DNA from: Robertkochia aurantiaca
Lineage (GTDB): Bacteria; Bacteroidota; Bacteroidia; Flavobacteriales; Flavobacteriaceae
DNA: 64,000 nucleotides
Reading direction: 5' to 3'
NCBI RefSeq assembly: GCF_020166495.1
Contig: NZ_JAINZS010000001.1
Location: 490,561 to 554,560, forward strand
Below the pieces are notes generated by a model. It was not told the origin of the DNA and ran no database searches. It saw only the letters and a program-made list of their open reading frames with translations. Every line of letters begins with the position of its first letter. Position 1 is the first letter of the stretch. Positions 26,998 to 35,562 of the stretch are shown piece after piece. Both the position numbers and the translations under genes were made by a program.

Positions 26998-27780
26998 TTA
27001 ACGGGTGATTAAAATAATTAATGAAACAAGAACCGATGAAATCGATACGAATATGGGAATATTTCTATTATATGATGATGCCTGGACTTGTGCATTATTT
27101 GGCTGAACGTATACAACATCGTTCTGTTGTAAATAATAAAAGGGAGAATCGATAAAATCAGTACTGGTCATATCGACCATGCCGTGGGTTTTTACTCCAT
27201 TATTTTCTCTTAATACCAATACCTTTTCTCTTTTGCCATAGATCGTCAAATCTCCAGCCATTCCCAGTGCCTCTATGAGTGTTATACGCTCATCCTGAAT
27301 AGAATATGTACCTGGTCGCATTACTTCTCCAATCACCGTCACCTTATAATTAAGAATTCGCAAATTGATGATTGGATCTACTACGTATTCGGAGACCTGT
27401 TTTTCCAGTTCTTTAACGAGTTCCTGACGGCTCATGCCAGCTACGTGAATGGTACCGAGAACGGGAAACTGAATATTCCCATCACTATCAACCAAGTATG
27501 ACTGAAGCTGAATTTGACCCTTGACATTGCCGTTCAGATTAGGTGCTGCGGTAACGGGTAAATTAAACGGTTGAACAGTTTTAAGATCATATGAGGAAAC
27601 GGTGATCTGTAAGAGATCGTTCTTTTGAATTACGGCCGTGTAGCTGTAATCGGGTACATTCTCCATGACTGTATTAATATCCTGGAAATAAATGATGTCT
27701 TTTTTAGAGGCGCATGAGCCCACAAAAAGCAGGAAAAAGGCAACAAGTAAGCCGGCTATAAACCCGGGGCGTATGTTCAT
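26998..27780 (-). CDS. wza: Polysaccharide export outer-membrane lipoprotein, Wza-like (copy 1)
   Basis: The 260-residue protein has a lipoprotein signal peptide (lipobox VGSC followed by ASKKD) and the Poly_export domain: KNDLLQITVSSYD, GNIQFPVLGTIHVAG, then SLBB-like VTVIGEVMRPGTYSI and ITLIEALGMAGD. It ends in a hydrophobic segment (ISSVLVSLIILI), as in many Bacteroidota Wza proteins. It forms the outer-membrane channel that works with the Wzc-like protein downstream. Confidence 0.93.
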   Translation of the reverse strand: MNIRPGFIAGLLVAFFLLFVGSCASKKDIIYFQDINTVMENVPDYSYTAVIQKNDLLQITVSSYDLKTVQPFNLPVTAAPNLNGNVKGQIQLQSYLVDSDGNIQFPVLGTIHVAGMSRQELVKELEKQVSEYVVDPIINLRILNYKVTVIGEVMRPGTYSIQDERITLIEALGMAGDLTIYGKREKVLVLRENNGVKTHGMVDMTSTDFIDSPFYYLQQNDVVYVQPNNAQVQASSYNRNIPIFVSISSVLVSLIILITR

Positions 27781-27796
27781 AGAAAATAATTTGCGT

Positions 27797-27804
27797 CAAA
27801 TATA
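27797..27804 (-). promoter_or_regulatory. -7 promoter box TATATTTG of the wza-wzc pair
   Basis: It is an exact TAnnTTTG match on the - strand, 17 bp upstream of the wza start codon. The -33 element is not evident. Confidence 0.5.
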
Positions 27805-27854
27805 ATGAAACGGTCTTAGCTATGATAATTTATTTATTCATGGGTGTTAATTAA

Positions 27855-28280
27855 TTATTCGGGTTATGGGGTTTTGGAGTTTTGTGTTTATGCGGGTATA
27901 GATTGATGCCGTTAAGTTGTTATGCCGATCTACCTTTAAGCCGTTTTACATTTATACTAAGAAATAGTAAAAAAGGGTAATTAATCGTAATCCCATTCGC
28001 CGATTAACTCATTTGCTATTCGCTATAAAAGGTTCTCTGTTTTCGTTTTTGGGTGCTCAATAGTACCATCCATAATCCCTAAGCCCCGAACGGAAGGAGA
28101 AGGATACGTCCGCATTGGGGACTGCAGTCTTCGAACGGCTGGCAGTTTTCTCACCCTTGAAGGGTTCGAAATGACTCGTTTTCATAATTCACGATTATAT
28201 CTATTCCGAACTAATAATTCACGACTCACCATTAACGACTTTACAGTTTTACAGTCATACGGGTATATTGGTAGTCAGGT
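27855..28280. repeat. Repeat-containing spacer upstream of wza copy 1 and before an intact four-helix-bundle gene
   Basis: GGTTATGGGGTTTTGG and GCCGTTAAGTTGTTATGCCG-like units lie at 27855-27945, and AATTCACGA / TTACAGTTTTACAGT units at 28185-28270. In between (28060-28180) is a GC-richer stretch ending in GGGTTCGAAATGACTCG, which looks like a degenerate interspersed repeat. A related piece (TTCGGAGCTCTGAATGACACG) occurs at 40464. No gene is supported. Confidence 0.5.
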
Positions 28281-28400
28281 AGTTGAAATTAATCATCAAA
28301 TTTTAAATTAAGTGCATTTCATCGATTATTTTCTAAATAAGTTGTTAAAGACGTAGATTATATTCTATATTTAATAGAATAACCTATTAACCAATACATT

Positions 28401-28781
28401 ATGACTAATCACAAAGATCTGGATATCTGGAAGCTCAGTATCCGTTTAGTCATTGCCGTTTACAAACTGGCAGACATTCTCCCTCCCCCTGACCAATATG
28501 AACTTACCGGCAAGATTAAAGATGCCGTTACCGAAATTCCTTTCAATATCGCTTTAGGAGCCAAACAGGCCACCGACAGGAAACAATACATAAGGTACCT
28601 GGAAATTTCAAGCGGGTATCTCTATGTGCTCGAGCAACAGCTGATGATCCTGATCGAACTCGGACTGAAAACTCCTCAAACCATCATTGACGAGGAACTC
28701 ACCGAATTGAAGTTGCGCATCTATAACCTCAGAAGAAGCATCAAATATGACCTGTTGCCGGAACGGAAAGTCATTAATTGA
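28401..28781 (+). CDS. Four-helix-bundle protein (23S rRNA intervening-sequence protein family), intact
   Basis: The 126-residue protein begins MTNHKDLDIWKLSIRLVIAV. It keeps the family layout of four helices with YELTGKIKDAVTEIPFNIALGA at the second and third helices (usual form SSQIRRAAVSIPSNIAEGA). It is the only uninterrupted member of five copies in 16 kb. The family includes proteins encoded inside 23S rRNA intervening sequences of other bacteria, and its function is unknown. The stop codon lies in ATTAATTGATTGTGG, the start of a 7-mer repeat tract. Confidence 0.82.
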   Translation: MTNHKDLDIWKLSIRLVIAVYKLADILPPPDQYELTGKIKDAVTEIPFNIALGAKQATDRKQYIRYLEISSGYLYVLEQQLMILIELGLKTPQTIIDEELTELKLRIYNLRRSIKYDLLPERKVIN

Positions 28782-28832
28782 TTGTGGATTGTGGATTGTG
28801 GATGGTAGATGGTAGATGGTAGATTTTAGATA
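28775..28832. repeat. GATTGTG / GATGGTA heptamer tract
   Basis: Three GATTGTG-type copies and three GATGGTA copies directly follow the stop codon of the intact four-helix-bundle gene. Confidence 0.75.
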
Positions 28833-28856
28833 AAAATCTTAAAAATTTTTATCTAG

Positions 28857-29199
28857 GAAGATAGCTTTGAGCCTGCTCTTTCAATTATTGACTGTTACCT
28901 AGAGATATTAAGTAATCATGAAGAAATAAAAGTAATCGAACAATTACTCCGATCATGTACACCGTTCGGGGAGATAGTTTAAGGAGGCAGAACACGCTGA
29001 ATCAAAAGCAGATTTCATCCATAAATTAGCTATCGCTCAGAAGGAAAGTAACGAGACTCTTTACTGGATCGAACTTCTTTATGCAGCTGGTTATATGAAT
29101 GCCGAAGAACATAGGGACCTTAAAAAAGAAGGGCGATCGTTGAATAAACTGTTAAGCAGTATTATTCTAACTATACGTCAAAAGCACCCAGGAAAATAA
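28857..29199 (+). pseudogene. Four-helix-bundle protein, decayed (no start, frameshift)
   Basis: The frame reads EDSFEPALSIIDCYLEILSN, then HEEIKVIEQLLRSCTPFGEIV and a stop. The family sequence resumes in another frame as EAEHAESKADFIHKLAIAQK, then ETLYWIELLYAAGYMNAEEH and on to TAA 29199. A stop lies directly upstream, so the start is lost. EQLLRS, ESKADFIHK and ETLYWIELL identify the family. Confidence 0.8.
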
Positions 29200-29253
29200 A
29201 ATGAACACTCGTAATCCATAATCTACAATTCACAATCCACAATTAAGGTACCG

Positions 29254-29796
29254 TCAAATCTGATTCAGAAACCTGTCCAACGCTTCTTCCAGTTCCTTTT
29301 GCTTTTCATCATCAGTGATCTTCGAAGATTCGGTATCAAAACTATGATTGAACGATGGCAGACTGAAGTCTGAAACGATGGTCGCCCCAAACCTTGGCAG
29401 GGTTTCCTTGGCACGGGTCAAAGCATTCATAGCGCCTCCCTTACCAGGTGAAGTGCTTATAAGCATAACCTTTGTATCTTCCATGAATTGGCGCTCAAGG
29501 CGGGAAAGCCAGTCCAGCAGATTTTTAAAGTAAGCAGACATATTCCCGTTATGTTCGTTCACTGCAATAATGACACCGTCGGCCGCCTGTATATCATCTC
29601 GCAATTCCACTAAAGAATTCTTATAACCCTGGTTCTTCTCTTCATCCAGACTGTACATCGGAAAGGGCATTTTCGCCATGTTCATCACATCGACCTGATA
29701 GTCTTTTATGAGCGAAGCGGTATATTTTAAAAGTTTGAAATTAATGGATTCAGAAGAATTGCTTCCGGCAAAGGCAAGGATGGTTTTCATATTCAT
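29254..29796 (-). CDS. NAD(P)H-dependent FMN reductase
   Basis: The 180-residue flavodoxin-fold protein starts MNMKTILAFAGSNSSESINF, the FMN-phosphate loop of the NADPH-dependent FMN reductase family. It also has VIIAVNEHNGNMSAYFKNLLDWLSR and ISTSPGKGGAMNAL. It probably reduces flavins or quinones in the cytoplasm with NAD(P)H. The physiological substrate is not evident. It is monocistronic, between a decayed gene and a repeat island. Confidence 0.85.
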   Translation of the reverse strand: MNMKTILAFAGSNSSESINFKLLKYTASLIKDYQVDVMNMAKMPFPMYSLDEEKNQGYKNSLVELRDDIQAADGVIIAVNEHNGNMSAYFKNLLDWLSRLERQFMEDTKVMLISTSPGKGGAMNALTRAKETLPRFGATIVSDFSLPSFNHSFDTESSKITDDEKQKELEEALDRFLNQI

Positions 29797-29855
29797 TTTT
29801 GTTTGATCTTAAAAATACTATTAAGGAATCGCCTTTACAAATATGAGTCGTGATT

Positions 29856-30145
29856 TTGAGGTATGGAGGTATGGGGTTATGGAGGTACGGGGGTTAGAGT
29901 TGGGAAGTTTTGAAATGGTTTTCTATAACTTCATTACTCCATAACGATGATGGATTGTGGATTGTGGATCGTGGATTGTGGATTTTAAAATATCAACTTC
30001 CTAAACTCCATCAACTTCATAAACTCCATCAACATTATTACCACATTACTTCATTACTCCATAACCCCATAACTCCATAACCCCATAACTCCATAACCCC
30101 ATAACCCCATAACCCCATAACCCCATAACTCCATAACTTCATTCC
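29856..30145. repeat. Composite short-tandem-repeat island
   Basis: In order: GGTATGGG/GGTTATGG units, a short CATTACTC block, GATTGTG 7-mers, 9-mers (AACTCCATC, AACTTCATA), CATTACTT 8-mers and a long CCATAACC/CCATAACT 8-mer block (30050-30140). The second half follows the order seen in the arginine region. Confidence 0.85.
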
Positions 30146-30155
30146 CGAAAGAAAC

Positions 30156-30190
30156 AAAAAAACCCAACCGATGATCCGGCTGGGCTTTTT
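30156..30190 (-). terminator. Intrinsic terminator after dihydrolipoyl dehydrogenase
   Basis: On the - strand GCCCAGCCG and CGGTTGGGT form a stem around a short ATCA-containing loop, followed by a run of T. It lies about 30-60 bp past the stop at 30218. The mirrored A and T tracts could make it work in both directions. Confidence 0.8.
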
Positions 30191-30217
30191 CTAAGTAGAA
30201 ATCACAAATTATTGCTG

Positions 30218-31624
30218 TTATACGTGCAGTGCACGGTCGTCGGTGGCGGCGAGTGCTGCCTCCTTGACGGCTTCTGCATAGGTAGGATGCGAATGACTCA
30301 TCCTGGATATGTCTTCGGCACTGGCTCTGAATTCCATAGCGGTTACGGCTTCTGCAATCAGGTCTGCCGTACGTGCACCGATCATGTGTACGCCGAGTAC
30401 CTCATCGGTCTCAGCATCGGCCAGGATCTTCACAAAACCATCGGTATCACCGCTGGCACGTGAACGTCCGAGGGCTCGCATTGGGAATTGTCCGCTTTTG
30501 TATTTAACGCCTGCATCCTTCAGCTCTTCTTCGGTTTTTCCGACAGAAGCCACTTCCGGCCAGGTATACACCACGCCCGGGATCAGGTTATAATCGATAT
30601 GCGGTTTTTGTCCGGCGAGGATCTCAGCCACCATCACGCCTTCCTCTTCAGCCTTGTGAGCAAGCATTGCACCGCGAACCACATCTCCGATGGCATAGAT
30701 ATTGTCGACTCTTGTCTGCAGGTGATCGTTCACTTCTACCCTTCCCTTGTCATCAATCTTTACCCCGGCAGCGTCGGCATTGAGCTTATCGGTATACGGA
30801 CGGCGACCTACAGATACCAGCACATAGTCTCCCTTGAACTCGACTTCATTGCCTTTTTTATCGTCTGCCTTGACGATCACTTCGTCCTTTTTACGGGTCA
30901 CTTCCTTCACCTTATGGCTGGTGTAGAATTTGATACCCGCTTTTTTGAATACTTTGGTGAGCTCTTTCGAAAGAGATGCATCCATAGTAGGGATTATGCG
31001 GTCCATATACTCCACTACAGAAACCTCTGCTCCGAGACGGCGGTACACCTGTCCCAGTTCGAGCCCTATGATACCCCCTCCGATTATTACCAGGTGCTTG
31101 GGAATTTCCTTAAGCTCGAGGGCTTCGGTAGAGGTGATGATCCGCTCTTTATCGATGTCGATAAAAGGCAGGCTGGCCGGCTTGGAACCGGTGGCTATAA
31201 TGATATTTTTCGCTTCGATCTGCTCGGTTTCCCCGTCTTCCTTTTTGATGTCGATGTGTGTTTTATCGGCAAAGCTGCCTATCCCGTGGTAAACCTCGAT
31301 CTTGTTCTTATCCATCAGGTAATCGATCCCTTTGGTGGTCTGCTCAACCACACCTCGCTTCCGGGCGATCATTTTTTCGAGATTGACCTTTACCTCCCCG
31401 GGAATTTCGATCCCGTGTTCTTCGAAATGCTTGATCGCATCTTCATAATGGTGGGAAGAATCAAGAAGGGCTTTTGAAGGAATACATCCTACATTCAGGC
31501 AGGTACCTCCCAGGGTGTTATATTTTTCGATTATGGCTGTTTTCATGCCCAGTTGAGCACATCGTATCGCCGCAACATATCCTCCGGGCCCGGAGCCGAT
31601 CACGGCTACATCATATGAATTCAT
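30218..31624 (-). CDS. lpdA: Dihydrolipoyl dehydrogenase
   Basis: The 468-residue flavoprotein has the FAD motif VIGSGPGGYVAA, the redox disulfide GGTCLNVGCIPSK (Cys42, Cys47), the NAD motif VIIGGGIIGLELG and the C-terminal active-site HPTYAE. It is the E3 subunit of 2-oxoacid dehydrogenase complexes or the glycine cleavage system. No E1 or E2 gene is adjacent. A large open frame on the opposite strand is a codon-usage shadow. Confidence 0.96.
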   Translation of the reverse strand: MNSYDVAVIGSGPGGYVAAIRCAQLGMKTAIIEKYNTLGGTCLNVGCIPSKALLDSSHHYEDAIKHFEEHGIEIPGEVKVNLEKMIARKRGVVEQTTKGIDYLMDKNKIEVYHGIGSFADKTHIDIKKEDGETEQIEAKNIIIATGSKPASLPFIDIDKERIITSTEALELKEIPKHLVIIGGGIIGLELGQVYRRLGAEVSVVEYMDRIIPTMDASLSKELTKVFKKAGIKFYTSHKVKEVTRKKDEVIVKADDKKGNEVEFKGDYVLVSVGRRPYTDKLNADAAGVKIDDKGRVEVNDHLQTRVDNIYAIGDVVRGAMLAHKAEEEGVMVAEILAGQKPHIDYNLIPGVVYTWPEVASVGKTEEELKDAGVKYKSGQFPMRALGRSRASGDTDGFVKILADAETDEVLGVHMIGARTADLIAEAVTAMEFRASAEDISRMSHSHPTYAEAVKEAALAATDDRALHV

Positions 31625-31659
31625 ATATGTTTTTTAGAACGTTTTAGATTCGTGAAAAG

Positions 31660-31667
31660 CAAAAGTA
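31660..31667 (-). promoter_or_regulatory. -7 promoter box TACTTTTG of lpdA
   Basis: It is an exact TAnnTTTG match on the - strand, 36 bp upstream of the lpdA start codon. Confidence 0.5.
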
Positions 31668-31679
31668 CGGAATTTTAGA

Positions 31680-32200
31680 GTTTTGGGGAATAGAGAGTGG
31701 GAATCGTGAATCGTTAGTCGTTAGTCGGGAGGGGGTTAATGATAAATGTTAAATGATAAATTGTAGATGTTAGATTATGGATTTTAAAAATATAAACCCC
31801 ATCAAGCTCATTAACTCCATTACTCCATTACTCCATTACTCCATTACTTTAATACTATTTTACTGAAAACCCAAAACCGCGAACCATTTAAAGCAAATGT
31901 GCGAATGGGTAAATGAGAATGCTTTACAACTTCACAATTTTGCGGCTTTACAGCATATGGTGATTTTAGATTGCGGATTTTAAAAATATAAACCCCATCA
32001 AGCTCATTACTTTATTACTTCATTACTTTATAGCTCTGAACTGAGAACCGAAAACTGAGAACCGAAAACTGAGAACCAAATCCTGTAAATGAGCCAATGG
32101 GCGAATAACAATGATAAATTGTAAATGTTAATCGATAAATTCACAGATCACGTGCCAACGACCAATATACAATTGTTAATGTTAATTATTGAGGGGAACG
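31680..32200. repeat. Composite short-tandem-repeat island, two consecutive modules
   Basis: It runs GTTAGTCGTTAGTCGGG, AATGATA/AATGTTA and GATGTTA, then 9-mers (CCCATCAAG, CTCATTAAC), CATTACTC 8-mers and GAAAACCC. A second module repeats the order (GATTTTAGATTGCGG, CCCATCAAGCTC, CATTACTT, GAAAACTG/GAGAACCG). The spacer to the next gene (32201-32458) shows no gene. Confidence 0.8.
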
Positions 32201-32458
32201 ATTGAGAAGGGTAGAATATCAAATTAAACGATCAATAACCCCGAATCACAGATACACAGCACTAAGAGCTCACGGTATAACCTTATTAATACCCCCATCT
32301 CCTGAATCACCTCTTTCTTTCACATGAATAAAATCAGCTAAACGACACCACAAATAACTTGATTATCAGATTGGTAATCGGACATACAATTGCTTTTACC
32401 GATTAATATTTATGGTTCCTGGGGAAGGATATAATTTACCGGTACGAAATCGTTCCCT

Positions 32459-33904
32459 ATGCTATTTAATTCTGTTGATTTTGCGATTTTCTTACCTGTG
32501 GTATTCATTATTTACTGGTTTGTATTGCAGGGAAAGCTCAGACTACAGAACTTTTTTATTACCCTGGCCAGTTACCTGTTTTATGGATGGTGGGACTGGA
32601 AATTTCTTTCTTTAATCATATTAAGCACTTTTGTAGATTATTCTATAGGTAGATTACTGGAGAAAGAGGACAGAACGTCGTACAGAAAAATCTATCTCTG
32701 GAGCAGTATAGTTGTCAACCTTGGAATCTTAGGTTTCTTTAAGTATTACAACTTTTTTCTTGAAAATTTTATACAGGCTTTTTCGCTTTTTGGATCAGAA
32801 ATCCGTGCCAGTTCATTGTCAATAATTCTTCCCGTGGGGATTAGCTTTTACACTTTTCAAACATTGAGTTATACCATAGACGTTTATAGAAAGAAGTTAC
32901 AACCTACACATGATTTTATCGCATTTAGTGCTTTTGTTAGTTTTTTCCCCCAGTTGGTAGCCGGTCCGATTGAAAGAGCTCTTCACCTGCTTCCTCAATT
33001 TTACCGAAAACGACATTTCAATTACAAACTGGCCGTAGATGGATCTCAACAAATCATCTGGGGCTTGTTTAAGAAAATGGTCATTGCGGACAATTGTGCT
33101 GAATATGCCAACATGATTTTCCAAAATTCGGCAGAATACAACCCCTTATCACTGATTATGGGAGCTTTATTCTTTACATTCCAGATCTATGGAGATTTTT
33201 CAGGATATTCAGATATAGCCATCGGAACTGCAAGACTATTCGGATTTGACCTGATGCGGAATTTTGCGTATCCCTATTTTTCCAGAGATATCGCCGAATT
33301 CTGGAGAAGATGGCATATTTCGCTTTCCACCTGGTTTCGGGATTACCTGTATATCCCTCTTGGTGGAAGTCGGGGTGGTAAGTGGAGAAACATCAGAAAC
33401 GTTTTTATTATATTTATAGTTAGCGGTTTTTGGCACGGTGCTAACTGGACATTTATTTTTTGGGGATTTTTAAATGCCTTGTACTTTTTACCTCTCATGC
33501 TGACCAATCTGAATCGAAATAACATCGGGGTGGTCGCAGAGGGAAGAATTTTCCCTAAACCAGGGGAAATAATCGGGATTTTGATTACCTTTTGGCTTAC
33601 GGTCCTAGCCTGGATATTTTTTCGGGCTGAAAACCTAACTCATGCTTTCAGCTACCTCGAAGGAATTCTAATTGGTACAGGGCAGAATCAAATTGATTTT
33701 TTTGCCGATAATTATCAGATGCTGTTTCTTTTTGTGTTTATCGTCATGATGCTATCAGTAGAATGGTTACAACGAGATAAAGAACACGGACTTCAGATCA
33801 ACCCCTCGAAACGTAAACTGAGCTGGGCTCTTAATCTGGTTGTATTTACACTCTGCTTTTTATTTGAAGGAAATCAGGCCGATTTTATATACTTTCAATT
33901 TTAG
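32459..33904 (+). CDS. MBOAT-family membrane O-acyltransferase (AlgI-like)
   Basis: The 481-residue polytopic protein begins MLFNSVDFAIFLPVVFIIYW as AlgI/DltB-like MBOAT proteins do. It has IILPVGISFYTFQTLSYTID, the run FSRDIAEFWRRWHISLSTWF followed by RDYLYIPLGGSRGG, and the catalytic histidine in GFWHGANW (about residue 326). It would pass an acyl group, usually acetyl, across the membrane to a surface glycan. The next gene, only 2 bp away, encodes its likely periplasmic SGNH partner. No alginate synthesis genes are nearby, so the acceptor is unknown. Confidence 0.9.
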   Translation: MLFNSVDFAIFLPVVFIIYWFVLQGKLRLQNFFITLASYLFYGWWDWKFLSLIILSTFVDYSIGRLLEKEDRTSYRKIYLWSSIVVNLGILGFFKYYNFFLENFIQAFSLFGSEIRASSLSIILPVGISFYTFQTLSYTIDVYRKKLQPTHDFIAFSAFVSFFPQLVAGPIERALHLLPQFYRKRHFNYKLAVDGSQQIIWGLFKKMVIADNCAEYANMIFQNSAEYNPLSLIMGALFFTFQIYGDFSGYSDIAIGTARLFGFDLMRNFAYPYFSRDIAEFWRRWHISLSTWFRDYLYIPLGGSRGGKWRNIRNVFIIFIVSGFWHGANWTFIFWGFLNALYFLPLMLTNLNRNNIGVVAEGRIFPKPGEIIGILITFWLTVLAWIFFRAENLTHAFSYLEGILIGTGQNQIDFFADNYQMLFLFVFIVMMLSVEWLQRDKEHGLQINPSKRKLSWALNLVVFTLCFLFEGNQADFIYFQF

Positions 33905-33906
33905 AA

Positions 33907-34770
33907 ATGAAAAAGTATTTAACAGATATCATATGGTTTTTAATCGGTTTTGCCGTCGTGAATTTAGTATTCCTTTTTGCGGTAAGCAGGGTAGACTGGA
34001 ATTTTAAAAAAAGACTGCAATCTCTGAATCTTGATTCTCCTGAATACGATTATCTGATTCTGGGGAACTCTTACGCCCTGGATGGCATCGATGCCGAACT
34101 GCTTTCTTCAGATAAAAATAAGGCCTATAACATGGCTATAGGTGGCACTTCTGTGAGAACTAATTTTATTCAGTTGAAGGAATATATCAGAAGCTACGAT
34201 ACGAGGCCTGAAAAGGTTATTCTTGCTCTTGATGGATTCAGACATGATTTTAAAAGTGATGTCGTTCACCCCATAGTGGAATTTACCACGGATGATTATC
34301 AGTATACCTTTCAGGACTTGCCCCTGATCAAGTTTAGGTGGATGTTTATCGAAATGATCAAAAAGGTGATCAGCAGCGAGCACCGAAACGCTGAATTGGT
34401 TCAAGGTCAGCTGAGACTGGCCAAAACCATCTCGGATAAAACCAACTTACCGGAAGTACCTAAAAAACTTCCTTTTAAAAACTTTAAAAGTTCTCCATGG
34501 ATACAAAAAATTGATTCGCTGTGTGTAGTGAACGATATCGAACTTGTACTGCTGGAAATGCCCGCGGTAAAAGGCAAAAGAAATGATACCCCCGTTGGCC
34601 CTCATGAGATCAGGCTTGATAATGGCAATCTTGTCAAATTATTCAATTTCAATTCTATCGATTTTAATTTCGGACAAGATCCCACAACCGATTGGATCGG
34701 AAATTCTCACTTAAACGAGACCGGTGCCAGAAAATTTACGCGTAAGATCAAAGAAGTGATGGCGCTTTGA
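33907..34770 (+). CDS. SGNH-fold partner of the MBOAT acyltransferase (DltD/AlgJ-like role)
   Basis: The 287-residue protein has one N-terminal membrane anchor (IIWFLIGFAVVNLVFLFAV) and a periplasmic domain. The segment LILGNSYALDGID holds a likely nucleophilic serine, MAIGGTSVR follows, and the C-terminal DWIGNSHLNETGA matches the Asp-x-x-His block of SGNH hydrolases. Such proteins accept the acyl group exported by an MBOAT and place it on a polymer. The family placement is by motif and neighbourhood only. Confidence 0.65.
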   Translation: MKKYLTDIIWFLIGFAVVNLVFLFAVSRVDWNFKKRLQSLNLDSPEYDYLILGNSYALDGIDAELLSSDKNKAYNMAIGGTSVRTNFIQLKEYIRSYDTRPEKVILALDGFRHDFKSDVVHPIVEFTTDDYQYTFQDLPLIKFRWMFIEMIKKVISSEHRNAELVQGQLRLAKTISDKTNLPEVPKKLPFKNFKSSPWIQKIDSLCVVNDIELVLLEMPAVKGKRNDTPVGPHEIRLDNGNLVKLFNFNSIDFNFGQDPTTDWIGNSHLNETGARKFTRKIKEVMAL

Positions 34771-34789
34771 CTTCAAATTCCTTTCGATC

Positions 34790-34945
34790 TGTGATGATTG
34801 TAGATTGTAAAAAATATCCACTTCATAAACCTCATTACCTCATTACTGAAAACCGTGAAACCGGGTTTCGAGAATTGGCGAATAGATAAAATTCCAAGAT
34901 TAACCATATCCCCGCATAACTGTATAACCGTTTAACTACATAACC
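34790..34945. repeat. Short repeat tract before lrp
   Basis: GATTGTAGATTG, then CTTCATAAACCTCATTACCTCATTAC, then GAAAACCG, GCATAACTGTATAACCG and CTACATAACC units. It occupies almost the whole gap between the convergent SGNH and lrp genes. Confidence 0.7.
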
Positions 34946-34946
34946 A

Positions 34947-35405
34947 TCACACCTCAATCACGCTGCTGTTCTTCACCTCCCCGATCATAAACACGCTGTG
35001 GGTACTGCCTATATATTTGAGCCCGGTAAGTTTGGTGATCATAAAGTTCCGGTAGGCCTCCATGTTTTCCACAAAGATCTTCAACAGGTAATCATAATCC
35101 CCACTGGTATGGTAGCATTCCTGCACCTCAGGCAGTCTGACCACTTCCTTTTCAAAGGTTTGTACATATTCCTTGGAGTGCTGAATAAGCTTCACATGGC
35201 AGAAAGCCACAAAGGATCGCCCGATCTTTTCCCGGTCTACCTGTGCCGTATAGCCTTCGATCACCCCGTTTCTTTCCAGCTTACGAATGCGTTCGTAAAC
35301 TGCCGTATTTGAAAGTTTTAGCTGATGCGCCAGTTTTTTAGTGGTACTCTTGGCATCCTTCTGCAAGAGAGTCAGCAACTGCTTGTCTGTATCATCCAGT
35401 TTCAT
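34947..35405 (-). CDS. Lrp/AsnC-family transcriptional regulator
   Basis: The 152-residue protein begins LDDTDKQLLTLLQKDA, then an HTH (KKLAHQLKLSNTAVYERIRK) and the C-terminal RAM/AsnC ligand-binding domain (CYHTSGDYDYLLKIFVENME, STHSVFMIGEVK). It is divergent from a Cys/Met-metabolism PLP enzyme. This arrangement is shared by the Pseudomonas mdeR-mdeA pair, where an Lrp-type regulator controls methionine gamma-lyase. Regulation of the neighbour by an amino acid is therefore a reasonable inference. Its -7 box TATTTTTG lies at 35442-35449. Confidence 0.93.
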   Translation of the reverse strand: MKLDDTDKQLLTLLQKDAKSTTKKLAHQLKLSNTAVYERIRKLERNGVIEGYTAQVDREKIGRSFVAFCHVKLIQHSKEYVQTFEKEVVRLPEVQECYHTSGDYDYLLKIFVENMEAYRNFMITKLTGLKYIGSTHSVFMIGEVKNSSVIEV

Positions 35406-35441
35406 CGTGAAAATTTTTCGGCTTTGGTCCTTTCAAACAAA

Positions 35442-35449
35442 CAAAAATA
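35442..35449 (-). promoter_or_regulatory. -7 promoter box TATTTTTG of lrp
   Basis: It is an exact TAnnTTTG match on the - strand, 36 bp upstream of the lrp start. It lies in the divergent region of 157 bp where the regulator may also bind. Confidence 0.5.
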
Positions 35450-35562
35450 GAATTTAAATCCATGTAACATTATTTTTCCAGTTAAAAATACCATGAATAA
35501 GATTTATAATTGATTATTCATCAAGTATTTTGAAAATTTGTAGAAACACAAAAACAACTATC

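Noticed and set aside
30488..31477. 329-codon open frame on the + strand opposite lpdA
   Set aside because: It is fully antisense to a well-conserved dihydrolipoyl dehydrogenase and resembles no family. It arises from third-position codon bias.
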